Source of the DNA: Rhizobacter sp. OV335 | GTDB lineage: Bacteria; Pseudomonadota; Gammaproteobacteria; Burkholderiales; Burkholderiaceae_C | Assembly (NCBI RefSeq): GCF_900142965.1 | Contig: NZ_FRCQ01000001.1 | Location: 124,001 to 188,000 of the forward strand | Length of the DNA stretch: 64,000 bases | Reading direction: 5' to 3' | Shown: piece after piece, positions 54,471 through 64,000 of the stretch | Layout: the number at the start of each line of letters is the position of its first letter | Numbering within the stretch: position 1 is the first letter of the stretch | Notes under the pieces: model-generated | Seen by the model: only the letters and a program-made list of their open reading frames with translations | The model's database searches: none | What the model was told of the DNA's origin: nothing | Made by a program: the position numbers and the translations under genes

Positions 54471-55400
54471 TCACGCCGCGATGCCTACCGTGAGCGCGGC
54501 GGTGTAGCCGGCCGCGACGCTGCCGCTCAGCGAGGCCGTCTGCAGCGTGACGCCGTCGCTGAACACGTTGTCGGTCGCGAAGCTGATCTGGTTCAGGTTG
54601 CTCACGCTCGCGCTGTAGCCGCTCGCGGTGCTGTAGATCGTGCTGCACTCCGCCACCGGGAAGGCCATCTGCGAGGTCTTGATCTTGCTGGTCGACGAGG
54701 TCGCGGTGGCGAGGCTGCGGTACACCTCGAAGTGGATGTGCGGCATGCGGCCGGCGTAGCAGCCGGGGAAGACGGTGGTGAACGTGACCTGCCCGTTGGC
54801 GTCGGTCTCCTGCACGCCACGCAGGTAGTTCTGGTTGGTTACACCCGACGAGTACATCGAATAGCGGCCCTCCCGGTCGCAGTGCCACAGGTAGATCGCA
54901 TAGCCCGACAGGTCGGCGCAGCTGGTGTTGGTGTCGACCAGCGTCAGCGTGACGGTCAGCGTGACGCCTTCTGCCGTGCCCAGGCTGCTGGGCAGGCTCG
55001 GGCGGATGTCGCTGCGCACGATCCCGCTCACACCCAGCACGTTGGCGACGCTGCCGTTCGCGGTGTTCGAGCCGTCGCCGGGGTAGGGGCCGGCGGTTTC
55101 TTCGGGGATGACCGAGCACGAGCCGCTGCTGCCCGAACTGCCGGAGCCGGAAGATCCACCGGAGCCATCCGATCCGCTGGAACCGGAGGAGCTGCTGGAG
55201 TCGGTGCTTGCGGCACTGCCACCACCACCGCAGCCGAGCAATGACACCGCGCCGACGCCGGCCAGCCAGGTCAGCGCGCGGCGGCGCTGCATCACCTGCA
55301 GGTCGTGGACGAGGCCGAGGTCGTGCTCGTGAGGCTGCCCGTGGGACTGGCATGAGGATTGGGCGAGATCGAGTTGATGATCGCGAAGGGTGTTCGACAT
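54471..55400 (-). CDS. Exported intradiol ring-cleavage dioxygenase-like protein
   Basis: A 309-aa protein. A long N-terminal leader (about 45 residues) precedes a Tat-like MQRRRALTWLAG and a hydrophobic stretch ending SLLGC, a possible lipobox. A Ser/Gly spacer (about 25 residues) follows, then the intradiol dioxygenase fold: EETAGPYP, YAIYLWHCDREGRYSMY, and FPGCYAGRMPHIHFEV. Candidate Fe(III) ligands are Tyr of RYSMY or GCYAGR and the two His of HIH. Substrate unknown; export suggests extracellular aromatics rather than the cytosolic beta-ketoadipate pathway. It is 131 bp after the histidine kinase. Confidence 0.85.
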   Translation of the reverse strand: MSNTLRDHQLDLAQSSCQSHGQPHEHDLGLVHDLQVMQRRRALTWLAGVGAVSLLGCGGGGSAASTDSSSSSGSSGSDGSGGSSGSGSSGSSGSCSVIPEETAGPYPGDGSNTANGSVANVLGVSGIVRSDIRPSLPSSLGTAEGVTLTVTLTLVDTNTSCADLSGYAIYLWHCDREGRYSMYSSGVTNQNYLRGVQETDANGQVTFTTVFPGCYAGRMPHIHFEVYRSLATATSSTSKIKTSQMAFPVAECSTIYSTASGYSASVSNLNQISFATDNVFSDGVTLQTASLSGSVAAGYTAALTVGIAA

Positions 55401-55531
55401 GGCGATGGCACGGGGCAGTGGCTGTGAAGCTGCCCATGCTCGTCGCCGAGGGTGTCGCGAATATCGACGCTTTGTATCAACTCGGACACGGTCCATTTGA
55501 ACTGTGTCTGGTGTGCGCCCGAGTGAGTGGG

Positions 55532-56731
55532 TCAGGCGCGTGGCAACAGCAGCCGCGCCCGCAGGCCACCTTCCGGCCGGTTCGACAGCGTCAGCCGGCC
55601 GCCGATCTGTTCGGCCAGGTCGCGGGCGATGTACAGGCCGAGCCCGCTGCCGCCGCTGGTGCTGTTGCCACTGCGACTGTTGCCCCCGTCGTTGACCCGG
55701 TAGAACGGCCGGAACACGGTCTCCAGCTGCTCCTGCGGGATGCCGGGGCCGCGGTCATCGATGCGCAGCTCGAGCTCGCCGGTCTGCCCGAGCAGGCTCA
55801 GCTCGGCCGAGCCGGCATGGCGCAGCGCGTTGCCGATCAGGTTGCCGAGGATCCGGCCCAGGGCCTCGGGCTGCGCCAGCACCACCGCATCGCCGGCGCT
55901 GTCGTCCGCGATGCGCACTGCCAGTCCCTGCTCGACCCGGTCGTCGACCTGGGCTTGCAACAGCGCGCGCAGGTCGACGCGCTGATGTGCTTGCGGCGCA
56001 TGGCGGTCGCGGACCATCGACAGCACACTGCCGATCAGTGCGTCCATCTCCTGCAGGTCGGCGACGCAGCGTTCGGTCTGGGGTCCGGGCTCCATGGTCT
56101 CAAGCCGCAGGCGCAAGCGGGCCAGCGGTGTGCGCAAGTCGTGCGAGATCGCGGCCATCAGCAGGCCTTGCGCGTCGAACTGCTCGTGCAGGCGTTGCGC
56201 CATCGTGTTGAAGACCTGCGCGGCCTGCCGCACCTCGCGCGTGCCTGCGTGCTCGTCGAGCTTCGGCGCCGGCCGGCGTTGCGCGATGGCGGCGCCGAGC
56301 GAACGCGAGGCATCAGCAAGCCGGCGCATCGGCTGCGACAGCCACTGCGCCCCCCACCAGGCGGCGCCGCCGATCACCAGGAAGCGCACCAGGTAGTCGA
56401 GCCACAGCGAGCGCATCGGCGGCGAGCCGCCGGGCTGCCGGTCATGAGGGGGTGGCCCGTCCGGGCTCGCCATGCCGGGCGGAGGTTCACGCGGGCCGCC
56501 GCCATCGGGCAGCAAGCCGGGCGGCAGCGACGCCAGCGGCGGCACGCCTATGCCCTCCGGCCCTGGCGCAGGCCCGTGCATCGGCGGTGCATCGCCCAGC
56601 CCGCCGGCGAGGCTGCGCACCGCGGCAAAGCTGAGGAAATGGCTGGCCACCAGCGCGACCCACATCAGCAGCATCAGCCGCTTGAACAGCGTGTCGCTGA
56701 ACAGCTGCTGCAGCCGCTGCCTCAGGTTCAA
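55532..56731 (-). CDS. Two-component sensor histidine kinase
   Basis: A 399-aa EnvZ/QseC-like kinase. Transmembrane helices lie at about 18-40 and 112-130. The periplasmic loop between them is about 70 residues and strongly Pro/Gly-rich. HAMP follows (WLSQPMRRLADASRSLG), then HisKA with H197 in AAISHDLRTPLARL, and HATPase_c with N-box LIGNALRHA, DRGPGIP and GSGLGLYIARDL. It overlaps the response regulator gene by 4 bp. The signal is unknown. Confidence 0.94.
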   Translation of the reverse strand: MNLRQRLQQLFSDTLFKRLMLLMWVALVASHFLSFAAVRSLAGGLGDAPPMHGPAPGPEGIGVPPLASLPPGLLPDGGGPREPPPGMASPDGPPPHDRQPGGSPPMRSLWLDYLVRFLVIGGAAWWGAQWLSQPMRRLADASRSLGAAIAQRRPAPKLDEHAGTREVRQAAQVFNTMAQRLHEQFDAQGLLMAAISHDLRTPLARLRLRLETMEPGPQTERCVADLQEMDALIGSVLSMVRDRHAPQAHQRVDLRALLQAQVDDRVEQGLAVRIADDSAGDAVVLAQPEALGRILGNLIGNALRHAGSAELSLLGQTGELELRIDDRGPGIPQEQLETVFRPFYRVNDGGNSRSGNSTSGGSGLGLYIARDLAEQIGGRLTLSNRPEGGLRARLLLPRA

Positions 56732-57441
56732 GCCCGGGCCCCGGCGTCGTTCGCGTCGAACAGGTAGCCCTCGCCGCGCACGGTGCGGATCAGGTTCGGC
56801 TCGTCGAGCTTCTGGCGCAGCCGCGACACCGTCAGGTCGATGCTGCGGTCGGTGACGTCGGCACCCGGTGCTCGGGTGAGGTCAAGCAGTTGGTCGCGGC
56901 TCAGCACGCGGTTCGGGTGGTCGACGAAGGCCGACAGCAGCCGGAACTCGGCCGACGACAGCGCGACCACCACCTGCTGCGGCGAGGTCAGCTGGCGGCG
57001 CAGCCGGTCGAAGGTCCAGCCGGCGAACTGCAGCACGGTCGCCGTCGGCGCGGCCACCGGCGCGGCCCCGGCGCGGCGCAGCACCGCGTGGATGCGCGCC
57101 ACCAGCTCGCGCGGCTCGAAGGGCTTCGGCAGGTAGTCGTCGGCGCCGAGTTCCAGCCCGACGACGCGGCTCGCCGGGTCGCCCTGCGCGGTCAGCATGA
57201 TCACCGGCAGCGGCGCGACCTCGCGCACCCAGCGGAACAGGTCGAGGCCGTTGCCGTCGGGCAGCATCAGGTCGAGCAGCAGCACCTTGAACGGGTCGGG
57301 ACCGGTCAGGCCGACGCGCAGCACGCGACGCAGGCTCGCGGCATCGGCCACCGCGGTGACCCGCATGCCGTAGCGCTGCAGGTAGTCGCTGACGAGCTGG
57401 CGCAGGTCGAGGTCGTCGTCGACCAGCAGGGCGTGGATCAT
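56728..57441 (-). CDS. OmpR-family response regulator
   Basis: A 237-aa regulator. Receiver domain with acidic pocket VDDD (7-10), phosphoacceptor D57 in VLLLDLMLPDGNG, and conserved T and K sites (VIMLTAQGD, YLPKPFEPRE). The C-terminal winged helix includes LLSAFVDHPNRVLSRDQLLD and a GEGYLFDAND end. It lies 22 bp after ureF and is coupled to the kinase gene. The target genes are unknown; the flanking ure and dioxygenase genes are candidates by position. Confidence 0.95.
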   Translation of the reverse strand: MIHALLVDDDLDLRQLVSDYLQRYGMRVTAVADAASLRRVLRVGLTGPDPFKVLLLDLMLPDGNGLDLFRWVREVAPLPVIMLTAQGDPASRVVGLELGADDYLPKPFEPRELVARIHAVLRRAGAAPVAAPTATVLQFAGWTFDRLRRQLTSPQQVVVALSSAEFRLLSAFVDHPNRVLSRDQLLDLTRAPGADVTDRSIDLTVSRLRQKLDEPNLIRTVRGEGYLFDANDAGARA

Positions 57442-57463
57442 CGGGCGGGCGCTCCGCGGTGGT

Positions 57464-58174
57464 TCAGGACCGGAACAGCCGCGAGTACTGCGCCTCGTGG
57501 CGTGCCGACAGGATCGCCAGCATCGGCGTGAAGGCCTGGCGCTCGCCGTGCGTGGCCGCGATCGCGCGGTCGACCGCTGGCGGGATCGCGTCGGCCAGCG
57601 CCGCCAGCACGCGCTGGCCGGCGTTCTGGCCGAGCGGCACCGCCTTCAGCGCGGCCTGCACCATGTTCTCGGCCCAGCCGAAGCACAGGCTCAGCAGCGC
57701 ATCGCGCAGCGGCGCGCCGGTCTGCGCGGCGGCCAGCGCGAACGACACCGGCCAGGTCGGCGCCGGCTTCAGCGTGGCCAGCATTGCGATGCGCGTGTCG
57801 GCCAGGCCGCGGTTCTTCAGCCACTCGAGCAGCGAGCGGCCCATCTGCTCGGTCTGCAGCCGCATCTCGCTGCTCTCGCGGGTCTGCACGACCCAGTCGT
57901 TCAGCTCGCGGATCGTGTCGCGGTCGTCACGCTGCCAGGCGCCGAAGGCCTTGGCCGCCAGCGCCAGGTCACTGCGCGCCAGCCCGAGCCGCAACTGGTC
58001 GAGCAGCCAGGCGGCGGTCTGCGCCTCGGTGGTGACGAGGCCGGCATCGACCGCCGACTCGAGGCCTTCGGAGTAGCTGAAGCCGCCGACCGGCAGCGCC
58101 GGCGAGGCCAGCCACATCAGCTGCAGCAGCGAGGCGGCGCTGGTCGGGGCAGGAGCGCGGCGGACGCGGGGCAT
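57464..58174 (-). CDS. ureF: Urease accessory protein UreF
   Basis: A 236-aa all-helical accessory protein that binds the urease apoprotein-UreD complex and recruits UreG. Characteristic text: [21 protein letters not shown], and [21 protein letters not shown] in the middle. It starts 5 bp after ureE. The extreme N-terminus ([15 protein letters not shown]) is poorly conserved; an internal start is possible. Confidence 0.95.
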   Translation of the reverse strand: MPRVRRAPAPTSAASLLQLMWLASPALPVGGFSYSEGLESAVDAGLVTTEAQTAAWLLDQLRLGLARSDLALAAKAFGAWQRDDRDTIRELNDWVVQTRESSEMRLQTEQMGRSLLEWLKNRGLADTRIAMLATLKPAPTWPVSFALAAAQTGAPLRDALLSLCFGWAENMVQAALKAVPLGQNAGQRVLAALADAIPPAVDRAIAATHGERQAFTPMLAILSARHEAQYSRLFRS

Positions 58175-58179
58175 CGGTG

Positions 58180-58755
58180 TCAGTGGTCGTGGCCGTGGTG
58201 GCCATGGCCGTGGTGATCGTGGCCCTCGTGCCCAGGGTCATCGCCATGGTCGTGACCCTCATGGTCACCGTGGTCGTGCCCGTGATGCCCGTGCCCACCG
58301 CCCGCCGCATACGCACCGCCCTCGGGCTCGAACGCAAGCGTCGCCGCGTTCACGATCAGGTGCATCTGCCGCAGCATGTCGGCCAGCACGTGGTCGGGTT
58401 CGAGCTTCAGGTGATCGGGCTTCAATTCGAGCTGCACATGCCGGTTGCCCAGGTGGTAGGCGGCGCGCAGCAAATCGAACGGCGTGCCGTGCTGCGTGCA
58501 GTGCGTCACGACCAGCACCGGCTGAGGCGCCGCGATGACGCGGATCAGCGAGCCGTCTTCGGCCACCAGCACGTCGCCGCCGCGCACCGCGGTGCCGCGC
58601 GGCAGGAACACGCCGAGCGTGCGGCCCTGCGAATCGGTGGCGTCGAAGCGGCTCTTCTGGCGCACGTCCCAGTCGAGTTCGACGGACGCGGCGCGTTTGA
58701 CGAGGGCAGGGGCCAATCCATGGCCCTGCGCAAGGAGTTTGTTCACGGTCAGCAT
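58180..58755 (-). CDS. ureE: Urease accessory nickel metallochaperone UreE
   Basis: A 191-aa metallochaperone. The N-terminal peptide-binding domain ([15 protein letters not shown]) and the metal-binding domain ([13 protein letters not shown], then [13 protein letters not shown]) are followed by a 40-residue tail with about 17 His residues interleaved with Gly and Asp, a nickel-storage feature. It is the first gene of the minus-strand run and diverges from the chemoreceptor gene; no ureD/A/B/C is present upstream in this window. Confidence 0.96.
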   Translation of the reverse strand: MLTVNKLLAQGHGLAPALVKRAASVELDWDVRQKSRFDATDSQGRTLGVFLPRGTAVRGGDVLVAEDGSLIRVIAAPQPVLVVTHCTQHGTPFDLLRAAYHLGNRHVQLELKPDHLKLEPDHVLADMLRQMHLIVNAATLAFEPEGGAYAAGGGHGHHGHDHGDHEGHDHGDDPGHEGHDHHGHGHHGHDH

Positions 58756-58811
58756 GGTGTGAGTGTGGCAGTAAACCCTAGGGGATTTTCGTTCAGGCGC
58801 ATCGACGAAAA

Positions 58812-58819
58812 GCCGATAT
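58812..58819 (+). promoter_or_regulatory. Sigma-28-like -10 element upstream of the chemoreceptor gene
   Basis: GCCGATAT differs by one base from the flagellar sigma factor -10 consensus GCCGATAA and lies 30 bp before the ATG. The expected -35 (about 58793-58800, TCAGGCGC) is poor. Chemoreceptor genes are commonly FliA-dependent, so the position is meaningful. Confidence 0.4.
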
Positions 58820-58848
58820 TCCCAAGGATTACAACAAGGATGGGACCC

Positions 58849-60495
58849 ATGAAACTGCTCCAGGACGTGCGCATCGGCGTGCGCCTCGCGCTCGGCTTCG
58901 CCAGCGTGCTGCTGCTCTCGTGCGCGACGATCGGCCAGAGCTTCTTCGAGATGTCGCAGCTGCAAGGCCGCTTCGACGACCTGGCCGGCATGACGATGCC
59001 GGCGATGAACGGCGTGTCCGAACTGGGCACCGCGGCGCGCGGCATGCGCGGCGCCCAGGAGCTGCTGGCCACGCGCTGGAGCGAGTCCGAACGGGCGACG
59101 CAGGCCGATGCCTTCAAGAAGCACCATGCGCGCTTCGTCGAGCAGATCACGCTGCTGCGCAGCCTGCCGCGGGCCGATGCGATCGAGCCGCAACTCGCGC
59201 CGGTCGACGGCGCGCTGAAATCCTACGAGACCAGCTCGGCCGAGATCGAACGGCTGCTCGCCAGCGCCGACGATGCCGAGCGCTTCCAGAAGGTCAAGAA
59301 GCTGCTCGAAGGCGAGACGCTGGCCAACTTCACGACGCTGAGCAAGGCGGCTGCCGATCTGACCAAGGTGATCCGCGACGACGCCGATGCGCGCATCGTC
59401 GCCGCCAGCGCCGGCAACCAGCGCTCGCGCACCGCGATGGCCGTCGGCGGCGCGATCGCGCTGGCGCTTGGCAGCCTGCTGGCCTGGGGCCTGACGACCA
59501 GCGTCGTGCGCCCGATGCGCAGCGGCATGGCGGCGCTGCAGCGCATCGCCGGTGGCGACCTGTCGGGCCGCATCGACAGCGAGCGCCGCGACGAGATGGG
59601 CCAGCTGATGGCGGCCCTCGCGCAGATGCAGGACAACCTGCGCACCGCCGTCGGCGACATCCGCAATTCGAGCGATTCGGTGTACAGCGCCGCGTCGGAG
59701 ATCGCGCAGGGCAACCTGTCGCTGTCGGACCGCACCGAGCGGCAGGCGGCCAGCCTGGAGGAGACGGCCTCGTCGATGGAGACGATGTCGGCCACCGTGA
59801 AGGAAAGCGCCGGCACCGTGAACCGCGTCGAGGAGATCTCGCGCAGTGCCCGCCAGGCCGCAGGCCGTGGTCAGCAGGTGGTGGGCGACGTGGTCAAGAC
59901 GATGCAGGAGATCCAGCAGTCGAGCGACCGCATCGCATCGATCATCTCGGTGATCGACGGCATCGCGTTCCAGACCAACATCCTTGCGCTGAACGCGGCG
60001 GTGGAAGCCGCCCGTGCCGGCGAGCAGGGCCGCGGCTTCGCGGTGGTGGCCGGCGAGGTGCGCAGCCTCGCGCAGCGCAGCGCCGGTGCGGCGCGCGAGA
60101 TCAAGCAGCTGATCACCGACAGCGCCGAGAAGGTCGGCAGCGGTTCGCGCCACGTCGCCGATGCCGGCCGCGTGATGCAGGACATCCACCAGCAGGTGTC
60201 GAGCGTCAACGACCTGGTCGGCGAGATCCGCCGCTCGGCTGCGCAGCAGCACAGCGGCATCGAGCAGGTGACGCAGGCGGTGTCGTTGCTCGACCACTCG
60301 ACGCAGGAGAACGCGGCGCTGGTGGAAGAGGCGTCGGCATCGGCCGAGAGCCTGAAGACGCAGGCGCAGAAGCTCCTCGAGTCGGTCGCGGCCTTCAAGA
60401 CCGAGGCCGATGCCGGCGTGCTTGTGCCGTCATCGGTAAAACCCGCGGTTCACGGCCATCCGGCAGCGCTCGGCGTCGGTCTTGTATCCGCTTGA
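58849..60495 (+). CDS. Methyl-accepting chemotaxis protein
   Basis: A 548-aa chemoreceptor. The N-terminal helix (about 12-31) and a second membrane helix (about 195-215, TAMAVGGAIALALGSLLAWG) flank a four-helix-bundle periplasmic domain of about 160 residues with no recognisable ligand motif. HAMP follows, then the signalling domain with the hairpin tip SVIDGIAFQTNILALNAAVE and the GEQGRGFAVVAGEVRSLAQR region. No CheR-binding NWETF pentapeptide is seen at the C-terminus. The ATG at 58849 has AAGGA 8 bases upstream; ATG 58840 is an alternative. Confidence 0.95.
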   Translation: MKLLQDVRIGVRLALGFASVLLLSCATIGQSFFEMSQLQGRFDDLAGMTMPAMNGVSELGTAARGMRGAQELLATRWSESERATQADAFKKHHARFVEQITLLRSLPRADAIEPQLAPVDGALKSYETSSAEIERLLASADDAERFQKVKKLLEGETLANFTTLSKAAADLTKVIRDDADARIVAASAGNQRSRTAMAVGGAIALALGSLLAWGLTTSVVRPMRSGMAALQRIAGGDLSGRIDSERRDEMGQLMAALAQMQDNLRTAVGDIRNSSDSVYSAASEIAQGNLSLSDRTERQAASLEETASSMETMSATVKESAGTVNRVEEISRSARQAAGRGQQVVGDVVKTMQEIQQSSDRIASIISVIDGIAFQTNILALNAAVEAARAGEQGRGFAVVAGEVRSLAQRSAGAAREIKQLITDSAEKVGSGSRHVADAGRVMQDIHQQVSSVNDLVGEIRRSAAQQHSGIEQVTQAVSLLDHSTQENAALVEEASASAESLKTQAQKLLESVAAFKTEADAGVLVPSSVKPAVHGHPAALGVGLVSA

Positions 60496-60849
60496 AACGG
60501 GGCTCTCAGACTCTCCGAATAGCTCGCATCGGTCAAAAGTGAGCCGATGTAACGAAGAGCAAGAAGTTTGCGAGCACTTCATTTGGAACCGATTCCAAAC
60601 GGTCGGGAATGACCGATGAACGGTGGCTTCACGACATCGCCTGCCGACTTGCCACAGCGCATGAAATCGTCGGGCAGCGATATTTGGCGGGAACACTAAC
60701 GAGAGTGTGTGCACTCTTCCGTCGGGGTGTGCCAATTCGCACGAACGTGCTTTGACAGCCATCCGACGGCTCCCCTCGGCTTACAGGCTTTCTCCGCGAA
60801 GCGTGCAGCATCCGGGCCTTGTTTCTGCCACGTCTTGGAGGGGAAGCCA
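60496..60849. other. 354-bp gap upstream of the di-haem lipoprotein gene, rich in inverted repeats
   Basis: No gene is convincing. Four inverted repeats are visible: CATCGG/CCGATG (60527/60544), the operator-like palindrome at 60582, CGGTC/GACCG (60600/60611) and AGAGTG/CACTCT (60702/60712). A TTGACA at 60752 lacks a good -10. A GGAGGGG ribosome-binding site precedes the next ATG. Confidence 0.6.
60582..60599. promoter_or_regulatory. Operator-like 18-bp palindrome
   Basis: TTTGGAACCGATTCCAAA: seven bases on each side match perfectly around a 4-nt centre. The symmetry with a central CG and flanking AA/TT resembles LacI/GalR-type operators. It lies about 250 bp before the di-haem lipoprotein gene. 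Confidence 0.4.

Positions 60850-64000
<3,151 letters not shown>

Noticed and set aside
58756-60297. Long minus-strand frame extending ureE upstream through the chemoreceptor gene
   Set aside because: The part beyond 58755 is antisense to a complete chemoreceptor gene; only the last 191 codons are UreE.
60527-60549. CATCGG/CCGATG inverted repeat after the chemoreceptor gene as its terminator
   Set aside because: The loop is 11 nt, the stem 6 bp and no T-tract follows; reported only as part of the inverted-repeat-rich gap.
60752-60757. TTGACA upstream of the di-haem lipoprotein as a promoter
   Set aside because: The base run 17 bp downstream is GC-rich, and the nearest AT-rich hexamer is 23 bp away.

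Overview
The window is high-GC DNA from a betaproteobacterium, most likely a Burkholderiales member of the Rubrivivax/Leptothrix/Ideonella type. The basis is gene order: yceD-rpmF-plsX-fabHDG-acpP-fabF-rpoE-rseA-rseB-mucD, lepA-lepB-DUF4845-rnc-era-recO-pdxJ-acpS-nagZ, and divergent rne/rluC. This placement is inferred from synteny and protein character, not from a search. No rRNA, tRNA, insertion sequence or CRISPR array was seen.

Region 1 (1-22364) is a surface-polysaccharide (O-antigen/EPS) locus in two convergent arms. The plus arm (1-6470) carries a cut-off DegT/DnrJ aminotransferase, a monotopic phosphoglycosyl transferase, a membrane UDP-sugar 4,6-dehydratase, a tiny membrane protein, a NoeA-like methyltransferase and a membrane alkaline-phosphatase-fold protein. 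The minus arm (22364 down to 6491) is a 16-gene, tightly overlapped operon led by an EPS-associated MarR regulator. It encodes a CDP-hexose branch (rfbF, rfbG, a 3,5-epimerase, a zinc-finger C-methyltransferase, an aminotransferase and two hexapeptide acyltransferases), a Wzx flippase, a Wzy/ligase, three glycosyltransferases, the GDP-D-rhamnose pair gmd/rmd, and a WecA-type polytopic initiating transferase. Together they look like a Wzx/Wzy-dependent heteropolysaccharide containing D-rhamnose and an unusual branched, amino-acylated sugar.

Region 2 (22462-46142) is mostly core genome: an RhlE-type helicase, an RsmI-like methylase and Maf, then the L32/fatty-acid operon, the sigma-E operon (rpoE-rseA-rseB-mucD), the lepA-lepB-rnc-era-recO-pdxJ-acpS-nagZ block, and a pair of small secreted proteins (NTF2-like and cupredoxin-like). 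The 549-bp gap before lepA holds a candidate structured small RNA with its own promoter and terminator, a duplicated promoter-like 17-mer and a DnaA-box palindrome.

Region 3 (46303-53279) holds rne with a long Arg/Gly/Glu-rich tail, a 636-bp divergent gap, then rluC, an HAD phosphatase, a Rieske protein and an SppA-like peptidase in overlapping order.

Region 4 (53291-64000) is more accessory. Urease accessory genes ureE-ureF and ureG are split by a two-component system, a Tat/lipoprotein intradiol-dioxygenase homologue and a small secreted protein. No urease structural genes are visible. A chemoreceptor gene with a sigma-28-like -10 element diverges from ureE. The window ends inside a very large lipoprotein gene that joins two discoidin-like domains, a Pro-Ala linker and a di-haem oxidoreductase (DUF1111-type) domain.
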